A stretch of DNA of 64,000 nt from Prevotellaceae bacterium (GTDB lineage: Bacteria; Bacteroidota; Bacteroidia; Bacteroidales; Bacteroidaceae), in assembly GCA_019420585.1 (NCBI GenBank), contig JAHZGX010000001.1, forward strand, positions 26,165-90,164. Direction: 5' to 3'. Position 1 is the first letter of the stretch; each line of letters begins with the position of its first letter. Shown piece after piece: positions 25,202-34,676 of the stretch. Position numbers and translations under genes: made by a program. The notes beneath the pieces were generated by a model. It did no database searches. It was given only the letters and a program-made list of their open reading frames with translations, and was not told where the DNA came from.

Positions 25202-26314
25202 ATGAGAAATCTGTCAATTGTCTCTTCTGGGTTGTCTCAAAAGCGTCCATTGTTTTACAAAGAACGCAATTCCAATCTGGAACTATATCGTATCACAGTG
25301 ATGTTGTTCATTGTGGCTCATCATTATGTAGTTAATTCTGGTTTAATACCTCTTATGGAGGAAACCCCTCTTAGTGTTCGGTCTGTTTTCTTCTATTTGT
25401 TCGGAATGTGGGGAAAGACCGGCATCAATTGTTTTGTGTTGATTACGGGATATTTCATGTGCATGTCTAAAATCAGTTTGCGGAAGTTTTTGAAACTATT
25501 ACTTGAAGTGGAGTTTTATAAAACAGGCATATATGTAATATTCTTATTGTTTGGCTATGAAGTGTTCTCGGTTTCTAGATGCATAAAGTCAATTATACCA
25601 ATGCTTAATATAACAGACGGTTTTGTAAGTTGTTTTCTTGTTTTCTATTTGTGTATCCCATTCTTGAATATACTGATACACAACATGAGTAAGAGAGGAC
25701 ACTTGTTGCTTGTTGCTTTATCGCTGTTTATCTATACTGGGCATGGAATTTTACCGCAGACACATGTTACTATGAATTATGTATCTTGGTTTTGTGTTTT
25801 GTATTTCATAGCATCTTATGTTCGGTTTTATGGTTTTCCTATTATGGGGAGGCAATTCTCCTATAAGCAGTGGGGGGGGGTAACTATAGTAGCAATCTTC
25901 CTGTCTATGGCGAGTGTGATATTTATGTTGTATCTTTCTAAATGGCCATATTGGTTTGTATCGGACAGCCACCACTTGATGGCAGTCGTGACAGCCGTTA
26001 GTTCTTTTATGTTTTTCAAAGACATGCCAATTGGGTATAGCCGGTTGATAAACAAATTTGGCGCAAGTACTTTTGGGGTACTGCTTATTCATGCTAATAG
26101 TGATGCCATGCGCCGTTGGCTGTGGCGGGATACACTAGATAATGTAGGACATTACACCGATGGCCTGTTTTGGCTTCGTCCGCTGGTGGCTGTTCTTCTT
26201 ATTTTTTCCATCTGTGCTGTGATAGATATGTTGCGAATACGTTTTGTGGAACGTCCACTTTTTGAAAAAATAAAGTTTGATAATATTGATTGTACAAAGA
26301 AAAAAGATGAGTGA
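25202..26314 (+). CDS. Acyltransferase 3 family membrane protein with internal G9 tract
   Basis: A 370-aa integral membrane protein of the OafA/YrhL group that O-acetylates or otherwise acylates surface sugars. The family's N-terminal active segment is present (RNSNLELYRITVMLFIVAHH, with the catalytic His), followed by about ten predicted helices. A G9 run at 25872-25880 begins at codon 224 (Trp-Gly-Gly-Val). One base lost or gained would frameshift the protein in its middle, which is the classical arrangement of a phase-variable acetyltransferase. The frame is open in this sequence. The gene ends overlapping the next gene by 8 bp. Confidence 0.9.
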   Translation: MRNLSIVSSGLSQKRPLFYKERNSNLELYRITVMLFIVAHHYVVNSGLIPLMEETPLSVRSVFFYLFGMWGKTGINCFVLITGYFMCMSKISLRKFLKLLLEVEFYKTGIYVIFLLFGYEVFSVSRCIKSIIPMLNITDGFVSCFLVFYLCIPFLNILIHNMSKRGHLLLVALSLFIYTGHGILPQTHVTMNYVSWFCVLYFIASYVRFYGFPIMGRQFSYKQWGGVTIVAIFLSMASVIFMLYLSKWPYWFVSDSHHLMAVVTAVSSFMFFKDMPIGYSRLINKFGASTFGVLLIHANSDAMRRWLWRDTLDNVGHYTDGLFWLRPLVAVLLIFSICAVIDMLRIRFVERPLFEKIKFDNIDCTKKKDE

Positions 26315-27287
26315 AATACTTACCAAGGATACAAGGCCACTGATGGTCTCAATTAAGTGCCTTACATATAATCACGAACCTTTTATTCGCCAGTGCCTTG
26401 AAGGTTTCGTAATGCAGAAAACAAATTTCCGTTTTGAAGCCATTGTACATGATGATGCATCTACGGATGGAACCGCTGTGATTATTCGTGAGTATGCAGA
26501 GAAATATCCCGACATCATAAAACCGATATACGAGACAGAAAACCAATATTCCAAGCATGATGGCAGTTTAAGACGTATCATGAATGCTCATATCCATGGA
26601 AAATATGTCGCTTTGTGTGAGGGAGATGACTATTGGACTGACCCCTTGAAACTTCAAAAGCAAGTGGACTTCTTGGAGAGCCATCTTGATTATACCATGT
26701 GCTCTCATAGATGGGATGAATATTTTGAAAATGAAAGACGACTTAGCCAAGATATTCCTGGGAATGTTCCGAAGGATGGTCTAACATATTCTTTAGATGA
26801 TTTGGTTCATGGCGCTTGGTATTTCCAACCTTTAACTGTGATGTATAGGTATAGTGTTTTGGATTTAGGTCGATATGAATTGTACAAGCCATCAAAAGAC
26901 ATAACCCTGTTTTACTTACTTTTAAGCAAGGGTGAAGGGTATTGTTTCACAGAGGCGATGGCTACGTATAGGATTCACTCTGGAGGAGTGTGGTGTGGAT
27001 CTAGCCAAAATGAACAAAGACTTCAAGATATGCTTGTCAAAACTGCAATTTATAATGTAGAGCAATCTAGAGAAGCAGCTACGTATATATTACAAGAATT
27101 TACAAAATTGATAAGTCGTTTTTGGATGTTGAAACAATCAAAATTGTTTTGGAAAGTAGGAATAATTCTATCTAAACATTTTGGCCGAATGTTCGTGATA
27201 AAAATATATATGAATAAATTGTTACGGAGTAAACGTTTTACTATAATAAAACAAAACATTTATACAGAAAAAATGCCTGCGATGTAA
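26307..27287 (+). CDS. Glycosyltransferase family 2
   Basis: A 326-aa inverting glycosyltransferase of GT-A fold. The ATG at 26307 overlaps the acyltransferase stop and gives MSEILTKDTRPLMVSIKCL; an upstream in-frame ATG at 26277 would add ten poor residues. Motifs: VHDDASTDGT near residue 50, the DxD-like GDDYWTDP, and an acidic stretch later. The C-terminal half has helices but no clear membrane segment. Sugar donor and acceptor unknown. Confidence 0.9.
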   Translation: MSEILTKDTRPLMVSIKCLTYNHEPFIRQCLEGFVMQKTNFRFEAIVHDDASTDGTAVIIREYAEKYPDIIKPIYETENQYSKHDGSLRRIMNAHIHGKYVALCEGDDYWTDPLKLQKQVDFLESHLDYTMCSHRWDEYFENERRLSQDIPGNVPKDGLTYSLDDLVHGAWYFQPLTVMYRYSVLDLGRYELYKPSKDITLFYLLLSKGEGYCFTEAMATYRIHSGGVWCGSSQNEQRLQDMLVKTAIYNVEQSREAATYILQEFTKLISRFWMLKQSKLFWKVGIILSKHFGRMFVIKIYMNKLLRSKRFTIIKQNIYTEKMPAM

Positions 27288-27325
27288 GTTTATAGAGAAA
27301 CATTTCCAATATCTGTATTATTCGT

Positions 27326-28288
27326 ATGAAAGAAGAGTTAGAACGTGCTGTCTCAGCACCGCCTGCAATATCTGTTATAGTACCGGTCTACAATGCGGAG
27401 AAATATCTCCAACGCTGTGTAGATTCTGTCCTTGCTCAAACGTTTACAGATTTTGAATTACTGCTTATAGATGATGGCAGCAAAGACAAATCGGGTACGA
27501 TTTGTGATGAATATACAGCAAAAGATAATCGTATACGTGTGTATCACAATGCTAACGGAGGAGTGACATTTGCCCGCAACTTTGGTGCAGAACATGCAGA
27601 AGGTGAGTGGTTTTGTTTTCTCGATGCCGATGATACGATGCCTGCTGATGCGTTGGCTGCCATGATGAATAAGGGGAATGGATGTGATGTGGTGATTGGC
27701 AATAAACGTATTGTTGACGGTGTTACATTGACTAATGAGTGGCAAAATAAGGAATACAGCAGGCTTTCAGCCCGGGAGTTTCTTGAAAGATTGATAAAGA
27801 ATGAAATATCGCAGTATATCACAGGAAGGATGTTTCGTAGAATTCTGTTTAATAACGGAACAATAGATATTCCTCGCGAGTTGATAATGGCGGAAGATTT
27901 CATTATGAATGTACAGTTGGGGAATAAAGCACAGAAAATCGCTATTATTCAAGATGTGGTGTATGACTATCATGTGTATGATGAGTCCGTATCGCATACA
28001 TTTAACACCAGTATAGAGTATGAAAATAAGTTCTGCCATTGTCTGTTTTCTGCATTAAAACAAGGAGAATATTATGATGAGGTTAAGGAAGCGTTTATAT
28101 TTCAAAAGGTAAGGGCTTTAAAGTCTGCCTTTATGGCTCAATATGGTCAACTGGATTTACGTCATCCTTTTGTGTTAGAAGTGTGTCAGGAAGCAAAATT
28201 GATTAAAATGTCCAAAGGTTGGAGATTGTTTTTGGTATTGCTGCCTTTGAAACGAATTAGTTATGCTTTCTTTAAGTTGTTGAACTAA
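27326..28288 (+). CDS. Glycosyltransferase family 2
   Basis: A 320-aa GT-A glycosyltransferase. The N-terminus carries ISVIVPVYNAEKYLQRCVDS, then LLIDDGSKDKSG and the DxD-type FLDADDT near residue 95. The C-terminal 100 residues are helical and resemble capsule GT2 enzymes of Bacteroidales. It lies directly before the IS982 copy, whose insertion separates it from the rest of the operon by about 1 kb. Confidence 0.92.
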   Translation: MKEELERAVSAPPAISVIVPVYNAEKYLQRCVDSVLAQTFTDFELLLIDDGSKDKSGTICDEYTAKDNRIRVYHNANGGVTFARNFGAEHAEGEWFCFLDADDTMPADALAAMMNKGNGCDVVIGNKRIVDGVTLTNEWQNKEYSRLSAREFLERLIKNEISQYITGRMFRRILFNNGTIDIPRELIMAEDFIMNVQLGNKAQKIAIIQDVVYDYHVYDESVSHTFNTSIEYENKFCHCLFSALKQGEYYDEVKEAFIFQKVRALKSAFMAQYGQLDLRHPFVLEVCQEAKLIKMSKGWRLFLVLLPLKRISYAFFKLLN

Positions 28289-28309
28289 TAAATAGTTTTA
28301 TATATACTC

Positions 28310-29330
28310 GTTGGTTGAATTAAATTCCCAAATATTTGCAAATGAAAAAGTTGCAAATTTATAGGTTATTGGCAAATTAGTGGTGCCCAAACTACTAAGA
28401 ACCATTGCTCTGCTTATGCGCAACTTCATGGCAAATTTCGTCAGAATTCTTGGAATCTGCAAGGATTTCGCTGGAAATCGTGTTAATGGACTCGGAAATG
28501 TACCACGCCCAGGCGTTGTACCCAAGTTCTCTGACCTTGAGGTCGTTGCACTCGTCATAACAGCCGAAGCATTTGGATTCAACAGTGAGAATTTCCTGTT
28601 TTACCGTCTGTACAATGAGGGCAAGGATGATTTGCCAAATCTCATCAGCCGCAGACGGTTCAATGTCTGCCGGAAACTCACGGCTCGTCTTGCCGAGGAA
28701 ATCCGAAAGGATGTGGCCATGGTTATAGACGGTTCTGAGGATGTACTCTGCATTGACTCCAAGCCGGTCAAGGTCTGTCAGAACGCAAGAACCAAAACGT
28801 TATGTTATGGGTCGTGACAATATCGAAGCGGCATCGGACTGGGGTTACTGCGTTTCGCAAGGGCTGCACTATTATGGCTATAAACTCCATGCTGTCTGTG
28901 GAATACGTGGAGTCATACACTCCTATGACATTACGGCTGCGAGTGTCCATGACATACATTTCCTTAAGGATGTGCAGTGGGAATATCACGGCAGCATGAT
29001 GCTTGGAGACAAAGGCTATCTCTGCGCTGAGGTTCAGAAGAATCTTTTTGAGGCGGCAAACATCAGTCTTGAGGTACCATACAGGCTAAATCAGAAAAAC
29101 TGGCGGCCTACTTCTTGGACGTACAAAACACTCCACAAACGTATTGAAACCATATTCTTCCAACTTGACGACAATCTTATGATGATACGAAATTATGCAA
29201 AACTGTCCTGCGGACTTTTCACACGGATGGCGGGGAAAATCGCAGCGATGACTTTCATGCAATATGTCAATTTCATCAGTTATTGCCCTATAGGGCAGAT
29301 TAAGTATGCGCCAATTTAAATTCAACCAAC
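28310..29330 (+). mobile_element. IS982-family insertion sequence
   Basis: A roughly 1.02-kb element whose ends form inverted repeats: GTTGGTTGAATTAAATT at the left (28310) and its near-complement AATTTAAATTCAACCAAC at the right (ending 29330). Inside is a transposase in two frames with IS982 features. No convincing target duplication is visible beside the ends. It sits between two glycosyltransferase genes and does not break either. Confidence 0.85.
28380..29319 (+). pseudogene. IS982-family transposase, frameshifted
   Basis: The 5' part (28380-28817) encodes VPKFSDLEVVALVITAEAFG and LISRRRFNVCRKL, typical of IS982 transposases, and ends CIDSKPVKVCQNARTK before running into a stop. The 3' part continues in the +1 frame from about 28797 with KRYVMGRDNIEAASDWGYC, then YGYKLHAVCG, MLGDKGYL and YRLNQKNW. 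Together they make one normal transposase of roughly 300 residues with its DDE residues. One extra A in the run at 28794-28797 explains the break. IS982 elements are not known to me to use programmed frameshifting, so inactivation is the simpler reading. Confidence 0.8.
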
Positions 29331-29343
29331 AGGTTATAATTAG

Positions 29344-30285
29344 ATGATAATTATGATAGATGTGCTGAAAAGTTGTTGCTTAAATGTGAGAATAGTTCTG
29401 CGCGAGGTGCTTTATTGGATTCAATATAAATTATTGAAGCAAAAAAGGGATATGCTGAATATCCTTACCTCTGAAGAAACAATCTTTCATATTATCAATT
29501 CCCGATGTTCTGTTTGTCGTTATGGTGATGGGGAGATGGATATGTTAACCAGTTTGAAATATGGTTTTGACGAGAGTCGTAAAAGTGATTTCCAGACATA
29601 CGATGAGAAACTGGCATCGCGACTGAAACTGATTTTGGAGAACGGGTCTGACGATAATTTGAATCTGATAGTCTGCATTCCGTATGTATGGAAGAGTCAT
29701 CAATGTCTCTCTTTTATTGCGCGACGTTTTATAGAGCGGAATTTTGTAAATAACAAGGATATGATATGTGCCTCCATACATCCTACACGTCAATATGGAG
29801 ATTCTTATTTTACACGTTTCTATATAGACTGCCGTGATAAAAACAAGGGAACGTATATACAGACTTGTCGGCAAATATGGCAAAATCGTGAACTTTGCAT
29901 CATAGAAGGCGAACAAAGCCGGTTGGGCATCGGTAACGATTTGTTTGACAATGCTCGGAATATAGAGCGTATTCTATGCCCTGCACTGAATGCTTTTGCT
30001 AAATATGATGAGATAATGGAGGCAGCATGTAAAGTGGATAAGTCCAAACTTATCCTGTTGGCTTTAGGCCATACGGCCACTGTGCTTGCATACGATTTGG
30101 CAAAGGAAGGGTATCAGGCTATCGACATTGGACATATCGATATTGAATACGAATGGTTTTTGATGAAAGCCATGAAGAAAGTACCTATACCTCATAAATA
30201 TGTTAACGAGGTACCTGAGGGCAGGCAATTTTCTGAAGAGCGTGATAAGGACTATCTCTCTCAGATAATATATATAGTTAAATAG
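29344..30285 (+). CDS. GT-D fold glycosyltransferase (DUF1792-like)
   Basis: A 313-aa protein related to the DUF1792/GT-D glycosyltransferases first described on streptococcal adhesins. The signature is the CRYGDGEMDML segment (about residues 58-68), whose D-x-E is the proposed metal and nucleotide-sugar site. Later segments are IVCIPYVWKS, FIARRFIERN, CIIEGEQSRLGIGNDLF and LLALGHTATVLAYDLA, which also match the family. It begins 14 bp after the IS982 end, so its expression may depend on read-through or on the element. Alternative start at ATG 29353. Confidence 0.8.
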   Translation: MIIMIDVLKSCCLNVRIVLREVLYWIQYKLLKQKRDMLNILTSEETIFHIINSRCSVCRYGDGEMDMLTSLKYGFDESRKSDFQTYDEKLASRLKLILENGSDDNLNLIVCIPYVWKSHQCLSFIARRFIERNFVNNKDMICASIHPTRQYGDSYFTRFYIDCRDKNKGTYIQTCRQIWQNRELCIIEGEQSRLGIGNDLFDNARNIERILCPALNAFAKYDEIMEAACKVDKSKLILLALGHTATVLAYDLAKEGYQAIDIGHIDIEYEWFLMKAMKKVPIPHKYVNEVPEGRQFSEERDKDYLSQIIYIVK

Positions 30286-30296
30286 AAGTGGAAAGA

Positions 30297-31268
30297 ATGT
30301 TACCAGGTAAGGTGTCTGTTATTGTTCCCGCCTACAATGCCGCTCATGTGTTGGAACGTTGTATACGTAGCATCATGTGCCAAAGTTATTTTGACTTGGA
30401 GGTAATTTTGGTAGATGATGGTAGTAAGGACGGTACTGGTAAGATAGCAGATAAATTCGCAGTAGAAGATAGTCGTATTCGGGTGATTCATAAAATCAAT
30501 GGTGGAGTAAGTGCTGCACGTAACGATGCATTGAAACATGTAAAAGGCGAATGGATTACTTTTGTGGATTCCGATGACTATTTGGAACCGAATTTTTTAC
30601 AATCCCTGCTTGACGGTGAAATTGCTGATTTGATTGTAGGAGGTTATCATACGGTGGGTGCCAATGCGATACCAAGCATGAATTATCCAGCAGAAATGGC
30701 ATGTAGTAGTGAGGCAATCAGGGCTGTGTTAGAAAACAGGTTGACTGACATGACTCTTCTGTGTCCTTGGGGAAAGTTGTTTCGTACATCATTGCTGCAG
30801 TTTTTGAGGCTTGAGTTCAATACAGAAATGAAAATAGGCGAAGATGTTGTGTTTGTGTGGACTTATTTGTCCCATTGTTCTTCGCTTGCTTTCAGACAAG
30901 GACAGGGGTATAACTATTTTACAGAAGAAGGGGCTGATTTTAAGTACGCGTTGGATGAGACGATGTCGTTACAGACAATTGAACGTATTTTGAATGTGCT
31001 GAGTGCGTTGAAACAGAAATTTGATATAGACACAGAACGCGCAGTTTGCCATATCTTGAACTATTATATTTGGTTGTACAAACTTTATGTAAAGCGTGAT
31101 TATTCATTGAATGATCTTGACAAGTTAAAAGGTTTCTTCTACAATTCGATTATATTTAATTATTTTGAGATGCATAAACGGGCATCAAAAGATAAGTTCT
31201 TGGTATATCTGCTTTTGAAATCTCGTTTGTCATATATCTTGTACTTATTGATTAAAAGTTATTATTGA
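30297..31268 (+). CDS. Glycosyltransferase family 2
   Basis: A 323-aa GT-A enzyme starting MLPGKVSVIVPAYNAAHVL; a GTG three codons upstream (30288) is an alternative. Motifs VILVDDGSKDGTG and the DxD-like VDSDDY are clear. The C-terminal half is helical with many aromatic residues near the end. The stop TGA shares a base with the next ATG (TGATG), so translation is coupled. Confidence 0.92.
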   Translation: MLPGKVSVIVPAYNAAHVLERCIRSIMCQSYFDLEVILVDDGSKDGTGKIADKFAVEDSRIRVIHKINGGVSAARNDALKHVKGEWITFVDSDDYLEPNFLQSLLDGEIADLIVGGYHTVGANAIPSMNYPAEMACSSEAIRAVLENRLTDMTLLCPWGKLFRTSLLQFLRLEFNTEMKIGEDVVFVWTYLSHCSSLAFRQGQGYNYFTEEGADFKYALDETMSLQTIERILNVLSALKQKFDIDTERAVCHILNYYIWLYKLYVKRDYSLNDLDKLKGFFYNSIIFNYFEMHKRASKDKFLVYLLLKSRLSYILYLLIKSYY

Positions 31269-32251
31269 TGCTGGTCAGTATTATTACGCCCCTTTATGGA
31301 GCAGAAGATTTCATTGCTCGATGTGCAGACGCACTTTTTCAGCAAAGTTATGCTGATATTGAATATATATTCGTGGACGATTGTAGTCCTGACGAAAGTG
31401 TGGATGTCCTTTTGCAGGTAGCAGCACGCTATTCGAGACTTCAACAAAGAATCAAAATCGTTCGCCATGAGCATAATCGTGGTGTCGCGGCCGCTCGAGA
31501 GACAGGACTTGCTGCAGCAACAGGAGACTATGTGTATTGGGTAGATGCAGATGATTGGATAGAGACCGATGCAATAAAAAAAATGGTGTTGCTTTCAGAA
31601 CATGGGGAAAAGGACATCGTGGCTTGCGGATGGAAACTGTGTTTCTGTAAAAGCGAGAGGCTGATGCCCATCCCTTATTATAAGGATGCGGAAACGGCAT
31701 TGCGCGGAATGTTGTCTGGACAGATGCGTTGGAACCTGTGGTTATATATGATAAAGCGTGATTTGTATATCAATCACAATGTTCATTTTGTTGAGGGTGA
31801 GGATGTAGGAGAAGACATGCGGGTCTTGATTATACTTTTTTCTCATGCAAAAAGTATAGGTTTTGTAAATGATTATCTCTATCATTATGTAAAACAGAGT
31901 AGGAATAGCATAACCACCATGCTTAGTCCTAGACAACAGATGCAACGTCAAATGTATAATTTGCAAAATGCAATAAACTATTTGACAACCCATTCTGCAG
32001 GTAAATATGAACAGGAAATCCATTTCTTTAAACTTAACGTTAAAATGCCGTTGCTGATTAGTGACCAAAATGAATCCTATCGTGTATGGGCGCGTACTTT
32101 CCCCGAATCCAATCGGTATATCATGCAGAACAGGACGCAAGTTTGTCGAATGCGTTTGGTACAATGGATGGCTTCGAAAAGGCAATTTTGGGCTGTGAAA
32201 CTTTATTATCTGCTTGTTTTTAAATTTGTTTACGGAGTTATTTATAGATGA
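31268..32251 (+). CDS. Glycosyltransferase family 2
   Basis: A 327-aa GT-A enzyme beginning MLVSIITPLYGAEDFIARC, with FVDDCSPDESVD and the DxD-like WVDADDWIETD. It is coupled on both sides: its ATG overlaps the preceding stop, and its TGA overlaps the polymerase ATG (ATGA). Donor and acceptor cannot be inferred. Confidence 0.92.
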   Translation: MLVSIITPLYGAEDFIARCADALFQQSYADIEYIFVDDCSPDESVDVLLQVAARYSRLQQRIKIVRHEHNRGVAAARETGLAAATGDYVYWVDADDWIETDAIKKMVLLSEHGEKDIVACGWKLCFCKSERLMPIPYYKDAETALRGMLSGQMRWNLWLYMIKRDLYINHNVHFVEGEDVGEDMRVLIILFSHAKSIGFVNDYLYHYVKQSRNSITTMLSPRQQMQRQMYNLQNAINYLTTHSAGKYEQEIHFFKLNVKMPLLISDQNESYRVWARTFPESNRYIMQNRTQVCRMRLVQWMASKRQFWAVKLYYLLVFKFVYGVIYR

Positions 32252-33549
32252 TTCGTTTATTGATTATATTATTAACGGGAATATGTTGTTCTTTATACAT
32301 GTTCCCATTTGCATTTGCCTTTTTCCCGATAGGAAATACAAAAATCTATTTGGCGATATGTGGATTTATTTTACTTGTATTTAAGAAAATTTGTTACGGG
32401 CAACCAACTTTTAGTCAATCTGCGTTGAAAGTTGCTTTGGCTGCTTTTCTTGTGTCACTTATTTGTGTGGGATCCTTAGTTTATAATGGAACGAGAGATT
32501 ATGTTTATGCAATGTATATAATCCAAATGTGGGTGTGGTCTGCTGCTGCTTATTTTGTGGTGCAGTGTATGGAAACAACACATGGCAGGGTTGAATTAAG
32601 AATTATAATTTTATATATTGTAGGGGTTTGTGCTGTACAATGTTTGTTTGCATTAATGAATGAGTTTATACCAGATTTTAGAAAATATGTTGATACTTAT
32701 ATATTGCAGGGACAGCCCATGCTAAACCAGATAAAAAGGATTTACGGTATTGGGGCATCTTTGGACACAGCAGGTAGTCGTTTTGCATGCGCACTGATAT
32801 TATTATCTTACAATTTAATGAAAAATGCAAATGAGAATGGACGTGAAGAATCAATAATTTGGCAGGTGTTTCTTTTCGTTTTCATCATCGTAGTGGGAAG
32901 TATTGTGTCTCGTACAACCTTAGTCGGAGGGTCAATAGGCATATTGTATATGTTGGTTTGTATGAAAAATGGAATTAACGTTTATGGCAGGAAGATTGTC
33001 TCGTCTTTTTTTGTCGTATTAGCGTTGGTTGTTCCTGTGCTTTCTGCGTTATATCTTTTTTCTCCAGAAGTTAACAGGATGTTAAGTTTCGCTTTTGAAC
33101 CATTCTTTAATTTTGTGGAGAAGGGAAAACTAGAAACGGATTCTTCAAGTACATTATTGCAAATGTGGGGACAGATTCCACAAAATATGAAGACGTGGAT
33201 TATTGGTGATGGCTATTTCCTGTCTCCTTATTTGTCAGACCCTTACTACATAGGTATACATAAATGGGCATATTATCAGGGGACAGATGTGGGCTACTTG
33301 CGATTTGTTTTTTATTTTGGGCTTGTTGGATTATTCGTTTTTGCTTGTTTTTTTGTTTGTTGTATGCGTGAATGTGAAAAAAAATTCCCTAATGACAAGG
33401 TGGTTTTTAGGCTTTTATTCCTTATGAATTGTTTGTTGTGGATAAAAGTGGCTACGGATATATTTTTGATATATGCTTTCTTTTTGATGGCAGATTCTTT
33501 AACAGAAGAGCAACGTGTGATTTCTATAAATGAATGGCGGAAAAAATGA
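32248..33549 (+). CDS. O-antigen/capsule polymerase (Wzy-like)
   Basis: A 433-aa integral membrane protein with about 10 to 12 predicted helices and one large periplasmic loop (about residues 280-350), the layout of Wzy polymerases that join repeat units. Sequence conservation in this family is low, so the call rests on topology, size and position among glycosyltransferases and flippase. Segments such as GSIVSRTTLVGGSIGILYM and DVGYLRFVFYFGLVGLF resemble Wzy_C-type motifs. It overlaps both neighbours by ATGA-type junctions. Confidence 0.8.
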   Translation: MIRLLIILLTGICCSLYMFPFAFAFFPIGNTKIYLAICGFILLVFKKICYGQPTFSQSALKVALAAFLVSLICVGSLVYNGTRDYVYAMYIIQMWVWSAAAYFVVQCMETTHGRVELRIIILYIVGVCAVQCLFALMNEFIPDFRKYVDTYILQGQPMLNQIKRIYGIGASLDTAGSRFACALILLSYNLMKNANENGREESIIWQVFLFVFIIVVGSIVSRTTLVGGSIGILYMLVCMKNGINVYGRKIVSSFFVVLALVVPVLSALYLFSPEVNRMLSFAFEPFFNFVEKGKLETDSSSTLLQMWGQIPQNMKTWIIGDGYFLSPYLSDPYYIGIHKWAYYQGTDVGYLRFVFYFGLVGLFVFACFFVCCMRECEKKFPNDKVVFRLLFLMNCLLWIKVATDIFLIYAFFLMADSLTEEQRVISINEWRKK

Positions 33550-34667
33550 AAATAGTATATTGTATATCTGGAACATATAACTCAGGCGGGATGGAGCGCG
33601 TGTTGAGTAACAAAGCAAACTATTTGGCATTGCATGGTTATGATGTGATAATTATAACAACAGATCAACGGGGGCGTCCCTCTTTTTTTGCAATGGATAA
33701 TCATATCAAATGTATTGATTTAAACGTGAATTACGAACTTAATAATGAGGGGAGTTTTTTTTGCAAGTTGCTTCTTTATCCATATAAGCAATTCAAACAT
33801 AAAATTCGCTTGGCAAAAGTTTTAAATCAGATTAAACCGGATATCGTCGTTTCCATGTTTTGCAATGACGTCACTTTGCTGCCTTTTATAAAAGACGGGA
33901 GTAAAAAGATACTTGAAGTACATTTTTCTCGTTTTAAACGTTTGCAATACGGCCGTAAGGGATTATGGAGATTGGCTGATAAATGGAGAAGTCATAATGA
34001 ACAGAAACAAATCTCACGTTATGATAAATTCGTGGTTCTTACTTATGAAGATAAGAAAAATTGGGGGGATTGTACCAACATAGATGTTATCCCTAATGCT
34101 CAAACGTTTGTGCGTAATATCCCCGTGCCATTGAGGAATAAAATTGTTGTTGCAGTTGGTCGTTATACCTATCAAAAAGGATTTGACATGTTGTTGCAGG
34201 CGTGGAAAATAGTTTGTAATCAAATGGAAGGATGGCAATTACATATAGTGGGAGATGGTGAATTGAAAGGACAACTTGCGCAACAAATTGTAGAACTCTC
34301 ATTGGAGAATAATGTGAAACTTATTCCTGCAACGACTAATATCCAGAGTATTTATTGTGAGGCTTCTATTCTTGTTTTATCATCTCGTTATGAGGGTCTT
34401 CCTATGGTTTTAATCGATGCTCAGACCATGGGGTTGCCTGTAGTCTGTTTTGATTGTAAATGTGGACCTTCTGAGATTGTTGCCGATGGAGTAACAGGCT
34501 TCTTGGTGCCAGTAAACGATGTGACAGCACTAGCAGAGAAAATATTAGTGTTGATACATGATGAAACTTTACGTAAACGTATGGGGTTGCATGCTTTTAA
34601 TAGTTCGATACGTTTTTCGGAAAAAACTATTATGCAGCAATGGTTGGATTTGTTTGAACACCTTTAA
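33546..34667 (+). CDS. Glycosyltransferase family 4
   Basis: A 373-aa retaining glycosyltransferase of GT-B fold. The ATG at 33546 overlaps the polymerase stop (ATGA) and gives MKIVYCISGTYNSGGMERV, with the glycine-rich N-terminal loop. The donor-binding half has VAVGRYTYQKGFDMLLQAW, LHIVGDGELKGQL, and the ExxxxxxxE region SSRYEGLPMVLIDAQTMGLP. It adds one sugar of the repeat unit; which one is unknown. Confidence 0.93.
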   Translation: MKIVYCISGTYNSGGMERVLSNKANYLALHGYDVIIITTDQRGRPSFFAMDNHIKCIDLNVNYELNNEGSFFCKLLLYPYKQFKHKIRLAKVLNQIKPDIVVSMFCNDVTLLPFIKDGSKKILEVHFSRFKRLQYGRKGLWRLADKWRSHNEQKQISRYDKFVVLTYEDKKNWGDCTNIDVIPNAQTFVRNIPVPLRNKIVVAVGRYTYQKGFDMLLQAWKIVCNQMEGWQLHIVGDGELKGQLAQQIVELSLENNVKLIPATTNIQSIYCEASILVLSSRYEGLPMVLIDAQTMGLPVVCFDCKCGPSEIVADGVTGFLVPVNDVTALAEKILVLIHDETLRKRMGLHAFNSSIRFSEKTIMQQWLDLFEHL

Positions 34668-34676
34668 AGAATCAAT

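Noticed and set aside
28300..29345. Target-site duplication of the IS982 copy
   Set aside because: The bases flanking the two inverted repeats do not match convincingly, so none is reported.
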